20,616 nucleotides of DNA from a virus. The stretch lies in the IMG/VR virus record IMGVR_UViG_3300030333_005378, positions 42,741 through 63,356 of that record. One strand, 5' to 3'. Every line of letters begins with the position of its first letter. Within the stretch, counting starts at the first letter, position 1. Of the stretch, positions 6,137 to 13,291 are shown piece after piece. Made by a program: the position numbers and the translations under genes. The notes under the pieces were generated by a model. The model made no database searches, was not told the DNA's origin, and was given only the letters and a program-made list of their open reading frames with translations.

Positions 6137-7650
6137 TCAGGTTCCTCCTTTTCTGGAACTAAAACATCAGTAGTTAAAACAAGTCCCGCAATAGAAGCCG
6201 CAGTTAATACTGCATTCTTTGTAACCTTTACAGGGTCAATAATTCCTGCATCCAATAAATTCTCATATTGATTTTTGTTGGCATTAAAACCTACACCATC
6301 TTTAAGACGCTCAAAATCTAAAGCAATTCCGGCATTAGAGGCAATAACCTTAGCGGGTGCGCTAAATGCTGAATAAAAAGAAGTGTCTGATTTATCCCAA
6401 TCATAAAGAGCCATTCCTCCACCAACAACAATTCCTTCTTGAACTGCACATTTAGTGGCATTAAGAGCATCATCTAATCTTTCTTTTCTTTCTCTTAATT
6501 CTGTTTCAGTAGCCGCACCAACCTTTACAACTGCTACGCCGCCTGTTAATTTACCCATTCTTGTTAAAATTTTCTCAGCAAACCAATCATTACTTTGACT
6601 ATCCAATTGAGTTCTCAATGAAGTAACTCTATCACTAATATCAGTGGGGTTAGCATTATCATTAATCAATAAAGTATGGGTTCTATCAATTTTAATTTTA
6701 GTAGCCGTGCCTAAATCTTCTAATTTTGCTTTAGTAATATCTTGGCCTACATCAGCATTAAATACCTTTCCACCTAATAGAGCAGAAACGTCCTTTAGAA
6801 TCTCTACTTGGTCATCTCCCCATTCGGGGGCGCGAATAGCACACGCTATAATTCGTCTATCTATAATATTACCCAACAAATTAGTTAAAGCATTTCCTTC
6901 AAGGTCTTTTGATATAATCAAAAGTGGCTTTTGTTCATGTGCCGCAATATTCATTACGGGTAGCAAATCATTAATATGATTAATGGATGCGTTAGTCATT
7001 AAAACCAAAGCATTATCTACTTCCCAATAACCTTCATCTGGCTTATTAATCATAAAGTGAGTAAAATACCCTCTATCCAATTGCATTCCATCAATTACAC
7101 TATAAGTAGTGTCGGCATTTTGTCCATCTTCAACAGAAATAACACCGTCTTTACCAATTTCCTCAATAATATCAGCAATTAATAATCCCAATTCAGCATC
7201 ATTATTTGCGGCAATAGTGGCTACATTTTCTAAATCACCACGACCATTAACAGGCTTTGATATTGCATCAAGATGTTCTACTACATCATTAGTAATAATG
7301 TCTAATTCCTTTTTTAGAGTTACAGGGTCCATACCTGCATCTTTAATATCCTTTAATCCCTTTCTACATAATTCTCTTGCTAGAATAATAGAGGTTGTAG
7401 TCCCATCTCCAGATTTATTCTGTGCTTGTGATGCTACTTCTTGAACCAATTCAACACCCATTTGAATATAGGGGTCATCAGACCAAACTGCCTTAGCAAT
7501 AGTTACACCGTCATTAATTATAACGGGTTTTTTATTTTGCTTAATGACAACAGTTTTTGCCTTTGGTCCCAATGTTCCAATAACTGTATCTGCTACTAAA
7601 TCTACACCTTGCATTAATTTTTCTCTTGCTTCTTCTCCATGTAAAATCAT
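6127..7650 (-). CDS. groEL: Group I chaperonin GroEL (HSP60)
   Basis: 507 residues. ATP-driven folding chamber that works with GroES. Seen: TLGPKAKTVVI (about 26-36), NDGVTIAK (46-53), the nucleotide-binding GDGTTT (81-86), the apical-domain segment DRGYFTHFMINKP, and GGVAVVKVGAATE followed by LDDALNATK containing the catalytic Asp equivalent to GroEL Asp398. These are GroEL (group I) features rather than thermosome. It is shorter than the usual 540-550: the equatorial segment after VVGGGMALYDW is reduced, and the Gly-Gly-Met tail is missing, replaced by an acidic end EKEEPEWD. The ATG overlaps the groES stop (ATGA), behind GGAGAGTGA. It probably folds virion or replication proteins. Confidence 0.96.
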   Translation of the reverse strand: MILHGEEAREKLMQGVDLVADTVIGTLGPKAKTVVIKQNKKPVIINDGVTIAKAVWSDDPYIQMGVELVQEVASQAQNKSGDGTTTSIILARELCRKGLKDIKDAGMDPVTLKKELDIITNDVVEHLDAISKPVNGRGDLENVATIAANNDAELGLLIADIIEEIGKDGVISVEDGQNADTTYSVIDGMQLDRGYFTHFMINKPDEGYWEVDNALVLMTNASINHINDLLPVMNIAAHEQKPLLIISKDLEGNALTNLLGNIIDRRIIACAIRAPEWGDDQVEILKDVSALLGGKVFNADVGQDITKAKLEDLGTATKIKIDRTHTLLINDNANPTDISDRVTSLRTQLDSQSNDWFAEKILTRMGKLTGGVAVVKVGAATETELRERKERLDDALNATKCAVQEGIVVGGGMALYDWDKSDTSFYSAFSAPAKVIASNAGIALDFERLKDGVGFNANKNQYENLLDAGIIDPVKVTKNAVLTAASIAGLVLTTDVLVPEKEEPEWD

Positions 7651-7901
7651 TCAATCACTCTCCAAAAAACTTCTCTCCAATTAACTGCAATATAACCTTC
7701 AAGTTCTTCTACTGTTCTAACCTGAGAATATACTACTTCTTCACCAACTAAACTCTTAAAGGATTCAGGGCATTCCTTACCAACAGAAATAACTGTCCCG
7801 CTATTTCCATCAGTTACTATAAATCCACTACTAGTCTTTTCTTGCTTTTCTAAAATTACCCATTCGCCTTGCGCTTCTAATATTTTTACTACTTCAATCA
7901 T
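7647..7901 (-). CDS. groES: GroES-like co-chaperonin
   Basis: 84 residues from ATG 7901, chosen because GGTGG lies 5 bases upstream; in-frame starts up to 7934 exist. Seen: the GroES strand EWVILEKQE, a mobile-loop-like KTSSGFIVTD, where FIV stands in the place of the GroEL-binding IVL tripeptide, the GTVISVG turn, then GEEVVYSQ, and EGYIAVNWREVFWRVIE replacing the usual EYLIMRESDILAIV end. Divergent, but the order is that of GroES, and it overlaps groEL, the typical pairing. The mobile loop is short and its sequence may be adapted to the viral GroEL. Confidence 0.82.
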   Translation of the reverse strand: MIEVVKILEAQGEWVILEKQEKTSSGFIVTDGNSGTVISVGKECPESFKSLVGEEVVYSQVRTVEELEGYIAVNWREVFWRVIE

Positions 7902-8031
7902 CATAACCACCTGATTCATTATGAACATAACCACAACTATTACAATGCCAAAAATACCAAAACTCTACGGTATGGCCATTATAGGCTCTATCATGTTCTT
8001 CTTTCATTTCATCTCCACATCTAGGACACAT
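7894..8031 (-). CDS. 45-residue zinc-ribbon protein
   Basis: Two CxxCG knuckles (MCPRCGDEM at 2-6 and HCNSCGYVH at 30-34) separated by about 25 residues form a complete four-cysteine zinc ribbon. The ATG overlaps the stop of the preceding 33-residue gene by one base, and the end overlaps the groES start. A nucleic-acid or protein adaptor role is typical of such ribbons, but the partner is unknown. Confidence 0.6.
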   Translation of the reverse strand: MCPRCGDEMKEEHDRAYNGHTVEFWYFWHCNSCGYVHNESGGYDD

Positions 8032-8132
8032 CATTTCATTACCACCACTCTACAAGTTTGTGTTGTTTTACAAAAGTTTCTCCATTCGGGTAATGGTTTA
8101 TTACAACATGGACAAATATCTCCTGTTTTCAT
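8031..8132 (-). CDS. 33-residue cysteine-rich peptide
   Basis: Begins MKTGDICPCCNKPL and contains further cysteines at 21 and 27 (FCKTTQTC), five in all, suggesting a tiny zinc-binding peptide. The ATG overlaps the TGA of the upstream 54-residue gene (GGTGAGGAAGAATGA), and the TGA overlaps the next ATG, which supports translation. Confidence 0.5.
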   Translation of the reverse strand: MKTGDICPCCNKPLPEWRNFCKTTQTCRVVVMK

Positions 8133-8293
8133 TCTTCCTCACCTTCTACTTCTTCCAACATACTCAATGCAATAGCATAAATAATATCATGCTTTTCTTC
8201 TGGCCATTCTTTCTTCAAAATATCAAAAAGAATTACTGAATCCTTATCACTTACTTTATTTGCTACTGCCGTTACTAAATCTACATTCAACAT
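8129..8293 (-). CDS. 54-residue acidic helical protein
   Basis: Reads MLNVDLVTAVANKVSDKD, then two predicted helices, and ends EVEGEEE. The start overlaps the stop of the JAMM gene (TAATG) behind GGAGGAAG. The GEEE ending comes from a one-base variant of the recurrent coupling junction. Function unknown. Confidence 0.6.
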   Translation of the reverse strand: MLNVDLVTAVANKVSDKDSVILFDILKKEWPEEKHDIIYAIALSMLEEVEGEEE

Positions 8294-8790
8294 TACTCTT
8301 CCTCCATAAAATCATCAAGAGTCATTTGATTATCGGCCCAATCTGGAATATCAACCTTCTTGTAAAATACAGTATGTTCTTCTCCCTTAATCCAACACAT
8401 TGATTCATTATCCCCAAGAACAATTGCCATATTCATCACAGGTTCCCATGTTCTAATTGTTCTCCAATCAGTCCCACTAAAATATGCCGCACCAAATGGG
8501 TGAGTATGAATCCAACATTCAATAGGTAACTTCATTTTAACTCCACTTTCAAGTGTGGGCATTTCTTTAAACCAAACAAATCCTGGGTCACCTGCTGAAA
8601 TAAATAAATTCATTCTTCCATCAACAACCACTTGAACTTCTCGCGGAATATCAAATGCAGTTAAACTCATTTCCCAAATAGTATCAAGAAACAAATCACT
8701 TTCAAAATCAAATTCCGAATTGCACCAAGCATCTCTAATTTGGTCTTCCCAATCTGCTAACATTACTACAATATTTTCACTTGAAATCAT
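8293..8790 (-). CDS. JAMM/MPN+ metalloprotease with C-terminal PIP-like motif
   Basis: 165 residues. Zinc isopeptidase of the JAB family, which removes or matures ubiquitin-like proteins. Seen: the complete JAMM signature HTHPFGAAYFSGTD (His95, His97, Ser105, Asp108) with plausible catalytic Glu upstream (Glu40 or Glu51), so it should be active. After the core, the tail QMTLDDFM (155-162) fits the PCNA-interacting consensus Q-x-x-L-x-x-F-x, lacking only the second aromatic. The same window has an E1-like gene about 600 bp upstream in transcription order and a Ubl gene about 7.2 kb upstream, so it could trim the Ubl precursor or remove it from targets, possibly at the sliding clamp. The start overlaps the upstream stop (ATGA), with GGTGATT before it. 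Phage tail-type JAB proteins usually carry an NlpC domain, absent here. Confidence 0.88.
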   Translation of the reverse strand: MISSENIVVMLADWEDQIRDAWCNSEFDFESDLFLDTIWEMSLTAFDIPREVQVVVDGRMNLFISAGDPGFVWFKEMPTLESGVKMKLPIECWIHTHPFGAAYFSGTDWRTIRTWEPVMNMAIVLGDNESMCWIKGEEHTVFYKKVDIPDWADNQMTLDDFMEEE

Positions 8791-8987
8791 AGTAAATCAC
8801 CAATATTATTTGCTACATATACTACTGATAGTGTAATAAATAGTGCAATTACTAACCATTTACCACTTCTAGTTGATACCTTTTTACTTTTATATTCTTC
8901 CCATTCTGCGCTACTAATAAATCGCACCTTTCCATTTTCATCCTTAACATAAGGACGACCATTTTTTGCTATAAATACTTCATTCAT
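8787..8987 (-). CDS. Small single-pass membrane protein
   Basis: 66 residues from ATG 8987. An upstream GTG at 8996 is in frame, but the GGAAGTGA ribosome-binding sequence suits the ATG. A charged soluble N-terminal part (residues 1-43, with a short beta hairpin RPYVKDENGKVRFIS) ends in a basic stretch KSKKVSTRSGK, followed by one hydrophobic helix (about 44-60) and a short tail. The positive-inside rule predicts the N-terminus in the cytoplasm. It is coupled to the JAMM gene by an ATGA overlap. Function unknown. Confidence 0.65.
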   Translation of the reverse strand: MNEVFIAKNGRPYVKDENGKVRFISSAEWEEYKSKKVSTRSGKWLVIALFITLSVVYVANNIGDLL

Positions 8988-8988
8988 T

Positions 8989-9252
8989 CTATTCACTTCC
9001 TTTCATTTGATTTGTGTTCCACGCTACACCATAACTTTCCTGTAAATCTTTAACAGTTATTCTTGGGTAATTAAATGGTGTCCCACAATTACATTCACCG
9101 CTCTTTCTCCACTTTTTTCTACCTTGAAAATCATAACCACAAAAAATACGCTCACTACTAATCACAAGCATTTCTGGGGTTAAAGCCCAAAGTTTTCCAC
9201 ATTTTGAGTTTTCACACTCATATCTAACTAATTTTCTATTTCTCAATTTCAT
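8989..9252 (-). CDS. Zinc-ribbon hypothetical protein
   Basis: 87 residues from ATG 9252, which follows GGTGG and overlaps the stop of the preceding membrane-peptide gene (ATGA). Cysteines at 13 and 18 (CENSKC), 38, 54 and 56 (CNCG) suggest a zinc-binding domain of the rubredoxin/ribbon type. The basic N-terminus KLRNRKLVR suggests nucleic-acid contact. No family recognised. Confidence 0.65.
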   Translation of the reverse strand: MKLRNRKLVRYECENSKCGKLWALTPEMLVISSERIFCGYDFQGRKKWRKSGECNCGTPFNYPRITVKDLQESYGVAWNTNQMKGSE

Positions 9253-9380
9253 TTCAATACCACCATCAATAATACACACAATGTAACAATGTTCACTACA
9301 TTAACTGTAATAATAATTCTATTTGTTTTTTCTATCAGAACATTTAACTTTTCCAATAGAACATTTGTTTCATCCATCAT
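9249..9380 (-). CDS. 43-residue membrane peptide with coiled-coil N-terminus
   Basis: Residues 1-20 form a heptad-like amphipathic segment (LLEKLNVLIEKTN), and residues about 22-42 are an uninterrupted hydrophobic helix. The TGA overlaps the ATG of the zinc-ribbon gene, and the start lies 3 bases after the E1-like gene's stop codon. This looks like a small viral membrane protein that may oligomerise. Holin-like or receptor-like roles cannot be separated. The ribosome-binding site is weak (GTGTGAG). Confidence 0.55.
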   Translation of the reverse strand: MMDETNVLLEKLNVLIEKTNRIIITVNVVNIVTLCVLLMVVLK

Positions 9381-9382
9381 AC

Positions 9383-9943
9383 TCACACATTCACAACCTT
9401 AAAATCTGCTACATCATCACCTGCAAAATATCGGTGAATCCATTGTGCGCCCATTCCTGCCGCAATAATATGTGAAAAATGTTGAGCATTTGCTGAACCA
9501 TCCCATGAATCACCTTGACAACTAAATGAACCTTCAGGTCCGGCCAATAATACATCATGTTTATTTCTATCTGCACGATATGAAATATATGCACAATTTC
9601 TACCTTGCGCTCTCAAATCTAACCATGCGCAATTTTCACGGTATAGTAATCGTCTAACATCTAAATTATCTGCACAACATACCACTAAATCATACCCCCA
9701 AATTTGCTTTGCTGTCAAAATTGGATACTTTATGTAACCAACGGTGTTATGCTTTCGGGCAGTTTGAACGGCCTTATTTTCACCAATATCACTACCATTA
9801 CAATACTGATAAGTCATATTTTTATTTTCATATTTATCGGGGTCTGCTACAACAATATCATAACATTCAGTTCGATTTAACACTTCAATTAAATACGACC
9901 CTATTCCACCTGCGCCTATAACTAATATTTTATTCTTCTTCAT
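9383..9943 (-). CDS. E1/ThiF/MoeB-like Ubl-activating enzyme
   Basis: 186 residues; the family adenylates the C-terminal glycine of a ubiquitin-like protein. Seen: the Rossmann ATP loop VIGAGGIGSY (8-17), acidic strand end VVADPDKYENKN (31-42, where E1 proteins have DxDxVxxxN), GENKA (54-58) carrying the conserved Lys, and CCADNLDVRRLL (89-100), the usual E1 NxxxR-like helix. A Cys in GSFSCQGDS (Cys142) is a candidate catalytic or thioester cysteine. Shorter than MoeB/ThiF (about 250) and without an obvious CxxC zinc pair, it resembles the compact ThiF proteins of PRTRC plasmid and phage systems. It overlaps the end of the TFB gene and lies close to the JAMM gene. A sulfur-transfer role (thiamine/molybdopterin type) is the main alternative. 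Confidence 0.85.
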   Translation of the reverse strand: MKKNKILVIGAGGIGSYLIEVLNRTECYDIVVADPDKYENKNMTYQYCNGSDIGENKAVQTARKHNTVGYIKYPILTAKQIWGYDLVVCCADNLDVRRLLYRENCAWLDLRAQGRNCAYISYRADRNKHDVLLAGPEGSFSCQGDSWDGSANAQHFSHIIAAGMGAQWIHRYFAGDDVADFKVVNV

Positions 9944-10910
9944 TTCTTCTCACACCATTTACTATATCTTCTACTCTATAATATCCATTTTCAAAATTCT
10001 TTTTATCTATTCCCATATGCTTTAATATGGTATTATAATTATTTCTAAGAGTTACTTCTGTAATATTACAAGTTTCAGAAATATCTCTTTGAGTTCTAAA
10101 GGAACCGTTTACTGTTAATTTAATTCCAATATACATGATTGCCGCAGTAAACCCGTGTCCCATTTGTAAACATAACGCTTCACCCATTTGTTCAATAGGA
10201 ATAGAAACAGATAAAATGTTATTAATTGTTCTTCTATCCATTTCCATTTTAGTTGCATATTTTTCAATATCTTGGGCTAAATTTCTTTGAGAAAGAACCC
10301 AAGGTTTTCTAAATGCTGAAGCAACCTTTCTTGCTAATTTTGCTACTTGACGAGGATGCGCCCCATTTTCTCTACAAATTTCTTCAATAGACATTCTAAT
10401 GCCATTATCTTTATATGTAAAATATGTAATTGCGGCGGCTCTAACTTCTAAAGGTATTCCTGCCATCTGTCTTTCTTTTAACATTTTTTTGTAATTCCAC
10501 ACTACTTGGTCTACTAAAGAAGGAGGGGCTTGTAAATCAGAAAGTAACATTCTACAAACTACAATGCCCTTCTGTTGAGAACGAACATTACTTGGTATTG
10601 AACGCTTATCATAATTTCTTAATTTTCTGCCCAATTTACTTCTATCAAATGAACCATCATAATTTCTAGTTCCTACTTGAGAACCCAAAAGAAAACTTTG
10701 CTTGTTTGGCTCATAAACTCTTTGTGAAAGTGGGTCGCCTGCTTTTTCTCTACCTGAAGTAGTTTCTTCAAGAATGTCTTCTGCTAAAACCAATCCACAA
10801 TCTTGACAAAATATCTCTCCTCTAAAGGAGTCAGTTTTTAAATTTCGACTATTACATTCATGACATTTTACAATGTCTTCTACATCTTCAACTCTTTTAA
10901 TATTTCTCAT
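9930..10910 (-). CDS. tfb: Archaeal transcription factor B (TFB/TFIIB)
   Basis: 326 residues. Bridges TBP-bound promoter DNA and RNA polymerase. Seen: the N-terminal zinc ribbon CHEC...CQDCG (Cys16, 19, 35, 38), the B-reader/linker region (about 45-108, including EKAGDPLSQR), and two cyclin repeats (about 110-205 and 210-300), the second with a helix-turn-helix QRDISETCNITEVTLRNNY that would read the BRE. Full length for the family (about 300-340). ATG 10910 is chosen over 10946 because GGAGAGTGA sits just before it and the N-terminus then matches TFB. A virus-encoded TFB could redirect host polymerase to viral promoters. It ends NEEE, overlapping the E1-like gene by 14 bases. Confidence 0.95.
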   Translation of the reverse strand: MRNIKRVEDVEDIVKCHECNSRNLKTDSFRGEIFCQDCGLVLAEDILEETTSGREKAGDPLSQRVYEPNKQSFLLGSQVGTRNYDGSFDRSKLGRKLRNYDKRSIPSNVRSQQKGIVVCRMLLSDLQAPPSLVDQVVWNYKKMLKERQMAGIPLEVRAAAITYFTYKDNGIRMSIEEICRENGAHPRQVAKLARKVASAFRKPWVLSQRNLAQDIEKYATKMEMDRRTINNILSVSIPIEQMGEALCLQMGHGFTAAIMYIGIKLTVNGSFRTQRDISETCNITEVTLRNNYNTILKHMGIDKKNFENGYYRVEDIVNGVRRNEEE

Positions 10911-11058
10911 AATCTTCACTCTCCGTAATTTTAATAATTGTAGCATCTCTACTATTATTTCTTAACATTGAAATTAATTCATTTATATCTTCTAAAGTAT
11001 TATCCCATATATTTTCACTATCGCAATATACCTCTACTATAACTATCTTTTTAATCAC
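10897..11058 (-). CDS. 53-residue hypothetical protein (GTG start)
   Basis: Starts with GTG inside the last codons of the 412-residue gene, behind GGTGTGATG, and overlaps the TFB start by 14 bases, so it fills an otherwise empty 140-base gap exactly. It begins with a hydrophobic strand IKKIVIVEVY, then an acidic helix (NTLEDINELISMLRN) and a second strand ATIIKITE: a small alpha/beta fold. There is a faint resemblance to the 103-residue gene at 12980-13291 (VIVEL... WD... I..MNQL). Function unknown. Confidence 0.5.
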   Translation of the reverse strand: MIKKIVIVEVYCDSENIWDNTLEDINELISMLRNNSRDATIIKITESEDYEKY

Positions 11059-12289
11059 GCTTCATCACACCTTCTAAATCCTTATGACAAAAGGCATCCA
11101 TATCTAATCGTTGGTCAAATTGGCCCTCAACGTGACCCTCATTCAAATAACGAGCGACAGTATTTACAATTTTAACCGTAATTGTATCATTTAATAATGC
11201 TAATGCTCTTGCGGCAAATTGGTCACCAACGGATGAATTTTTTGTCATGTTATCAATACAAATTGGCCCATCTAACCAACAGTCTTGTATTTTAGTTTTA
11301 TTGGTTGATTGACTTTCTAATGTTCCGCTCTTCTTAACAATAAAGGTTGAAACGGCCTGAATTTCAGATTTAAACTGGTTATCAGTAATAACCCAATCTG
11401 CTAACTTTCCTCTAACCATAATGGCTTTAATTTGTTCCTTATTAGATTCTCCTAAAGAAAACCATATAACCTTCATTCGCCCTTCATACTGCTTTTCCAA
11501 ATCCTTTACAAGTTGAACCGCTCTACTTTGAACAATATCATCTGTTCTATTTTGTTGTAGAAAAGCAATCATCATTTTTAATTGGCCTTCAGTTGGTTCT
11601 TCTTTCATTAATTTAACCCACAATTTCTTAGGGGATAAAAATGCCCAAGAACCTCTTTGAATGCCCTTCCAATAATAATTCATATAAACATTTAGATTTT
11701 TTACTGAAATAGGGGCCCAAACACCATCAGAAATTTCCATAGCACATTCATCATCTCCAATCATTCTAACATTAAATCTAACGTCTACCTTTTCTCCTTT
11801 AATATACCAATGAAAAGGTGCGCGATTTTCTAAAGCATATGACACATTTGCAGGTAGGCGCAAATGATGTAACATATACTTATACAATTGGTCTTTATCT
11901 TGATTAAAACAAGATTTATAAATTGCTCTTGCCATAGCAGTAATAATTGTTTCCTTTGATTGCATTTCTCCCATTAAATGATAACGGGTTCCAATTTTAC
12001 TCAACATCATAGTAAAGGGGTTATCCACATCACCTATACTAATATAAGCACTAAAATCTTTTATTCCCTTTTCCTTTAGTTTTAATTTAACCACTAACCA
12101 ATCATAAATTGCTGAAACTGTTGGGTCATGCTTATGTCTATATTGTGATGGATAGACACTTTGATTTCCCGTATCCCAAATTGTTCTTCTACGACGATAA
12201 CTAGGCTCATATTCAATGTTACTCTTAAAATTAACATATGTTGAATGATAAGCATTGGTATCGTCTGCTGTATAAATCTTAAATTCCAT
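11051..12289 (-). CDS. Hypothetical protein, 412 residues
   Basis: Not recognised. An N-terminal region with a basic patch YRRRRTIWD (about 31-39), a mid region rich in strands (about 150-205), an aromatic stretch VYMNYYWKGIQRGSWAFL (about 205-222), and a C-terminal part with KVIWFSLGES and a helix ending LEGVMKRD. It has no signal peptide, membrane helix, Walker motif or cysteine cluster. Located between the RNR block and TFB. Its size and lack of overlap with known enzymes would suit a virus-specific structural or DNA-processing protein, but nothing in the sequence decides this. AGGACGAG precedes the ATG. Confidence 0.75.
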   Translation of the reverse strand: MEFKIYTADDTNAYHSTYVNFKSNIEYEPSYRRRRTIWDTGNQSVYPSQYRHKHDPTVSAIYDWLVVKLKLKEKGIKDFSAYISIGDVDNPFTMMLSKIGTRYHLMGEMQSKETIITAMARAIYKSCFNQDKDQLYKYMLHHLRLPANVSYALENRAPFHWYIKGEKVDVRFNVRMIGDDECAMEISDGVWAPISVKNLNVYMNYYWKGIQRGSWAFLSPKKLWVKLMKEEPTEGQLKMMIAFLQQNRTDDIVQSRAVQLVKDLEKQYEGRMKVIWFSLGESNKEQIKAIMVRGKLADWVITDNQFKSEIQAVSTFIVKKSGTLESQSTNKTKIQDCWLDGPICIDNMTKNSSVGDQFAARALALLNDTITVKIVNTVARYLNEGHVEGQFDQRLDMDAFCHKDLEGVMKRD

Positions 12290-12290
12290 A

Positions 12291-12467
12291 TTAACTCGTC
12301 CTATATTTTTTACTTTTGTATTTCTCTAAACATTTTTTATGCATTTCCATTTTACATTCTTCAGGGTCATACAATGGTCCACCACAAATTCTGCATCTAG
12401 TAGCAATTCGCCTCATATAAGAAGTTCTACTTTCTACATAATCTGGGTTTCTACTCATTTTACTCAT
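12291..12467 (-). CDS. 58-residue zinc-finger protein
   Basis: A CRICGGPL knuckle (Cys25, Cys28) followed by Cys38, His43 and Cys46 (ECKMEMHKKC) gives a compact treble-clef-like zinc site of the type seen in many small phage proteins. The tail is basic (KYKSKKYRTS). It starts in the last codons of the preceding gene (in-frame ATGs at 12467 and 12458; AGGAAG lies upstream) and ends two bases before the 412-residue gene. It is likely a nucleic-acid-binding adaptor. Confidence 0.6.
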   Translation of the reverse strand: MSKMSRNPDYVESRTSYMRRIATRCRICGGPLYDPEECKMEMHKKCLEKYKSKKYRTS

Positions 12468-12645
12468 CTTCCTGTATTACAATTCTTTGTTTAGACATAA
12501 CAAGATGTGGGTATTGGGCAATTAATTCTCCCGCACCTTCAAGCATAGCAGGAATTGATTTGTAATCTTCAACCCACACGCTTCCACTTGCTCTTAAAAT
12601 TGTTACTCTATATCTATATTTAACATTCATTTCTTCTTCATTCAT
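12460..12645 (-). CDS. 61-residue hypothetical protein
   Basis: A small alpha/beta protein: strand KYRYRVTILRA, strand SVWVEDY, helix IPAMLEGAGELIAQYP, strand RIVIQED. It starts with ATGA overlap inside a GGAAGTGAAGAAGAATGA junction; an in-frame ATG five codons in is also possible. No family recognised. Confidence 0.6.
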   Translation of the reverse strand: MNEEEMNVKYRYRVTILRASGSVWVEDYKSIPAMLEGAGELIAQYPHLVMSKQRIVIQEDE

Positions 12646-12983
12646 TCTTCTTCACTTCCATATTTTTGTTGCCACATTCTATACGCAAAAACTTTCAATA
12701 GCGCATTTGGGTAGGCTTTTAATTCTCCCCAAGTATAAGTATTACCATCAATTACCGGTCTATAAAATGACATATCCGGACCACTATGTTCTCTACTAAA
12801 TCTTGAAATAAGAGTGTGGTCATACCATTCTCCTTGACAAGTTTTTCTTTGAACAATCTGTTCTTTTGTTGTGGTTTTTATGCCACCTCTATTTCTATTT
12901 GGAAAAACCATTTCTTTCATAACTTCTGTCACTTCTGCTTTATTCATATTTTCTAATTCTTCAAATCCCTTAAATACACTCAT
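12642..12983 (-). CDS. Hypothetical protein, 113 residues
   Basis: Not recognised. A helical N-terminus (FEELENMNKAEVTEVMKEM), a basic Thr/Lys-rich stretch (about 30-47), a mid region with Cys/Trp/His residues (TCQGEWYDHTLISRF) and a helical C-terminus AYRMWQQKYGSEEE. GGAGGA lies before the ATG, and the start overlaps the upstream stop. Confidence 0.6.
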   Translation of the reverse strand: MSVFKGFEELENMNKAEVTEVMKEMVFPNRNRGGIKTTTKEQIVQRKTCQGEWYDHTLISRFSREHSGPDMSFYRPVIDGNTYTWGELKAYPNALLKVFAYRMWQQKYGSEEE

Positions 12984-13291
12984 CTTTTTTCCTCCGGATT
13001 TTTTTTATAATAACTTATCATATCTTTTAATTCTGGTATTTTTTGCATTAACCAACTTTTTGGGAACATTTCAGGGGGCAATAATAATTGTCTACTAACC
13101 GTAGTCATTAATAAATGAATTTTTTTAGATTCAGGTATATCTTCTCTTTCTAATTGGTTCATTCTTTCAATTATTCCATCCCACACATAAGGCTGTTCAT
13201 AATGACCTCTTCTTTCATATTCTAACTCTACTATAACCATCTTTGCTTCTCTATAATCCGTAAACATTTTTGCCCAAGATGATTTTATCAT
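12980..13291 (-). CDS. Hypothetical protein, 103 residues
   Basis: Follows the RNR stop codon directly. A strand AKMVIVELEYERR, then helices (IIERMNQLERED, KKIHLLMTTVSRQLLL, MQKIPELKDMISYYKK) and a charged end NPEEKR. Another in-frame ATG at 13240 would remove 17 residues; the first ATG is preferred because it abuts the upstream gene. Function unknown; a link to RNR is suggested only by adjacency. Confidence 0.6.
   Translation of the reverse strand: MIKSSWAKMFTDYREAKMVIVELEYERRGHYEQPYVWDGIIERMNQLEREDIPESKKIHLLMTTVSRQLLLPPEMFPKSWLMQKIPELKDMISYYKKNPEEKR

Noticed and set aside
6127-7650. Thermosome (group II chaperonin), as expected for an archaeon
   Set aside because: Sequence order and motifs (TLGPKAKTVVI, FINKP-type apical segment, LDDALNATK, co-encoded GroES) are those of group I GroEL.
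7921-8175. Plus-strand 84-codon frame in the apparent gap before groES
   Set aside because: The minus strand holds three overlapping small genes here, two with cysteine motifs and all with exact start/stop coupling, so the plus frame is a shadow.
9409-9594. Second minus-strand frame inside the E1-like gene
   Set aside because: It is a frame-shifted reading of the conserved ThiF-like region, with no own ribosome-binding site.
8293-9943. Bil or type II CBASS defence operon
   Set aside because: Although E1 and JAMM genes are close, no E2-like protein, cyclase or effector gene is visible and the surroundings are viral replication and transcription genes.
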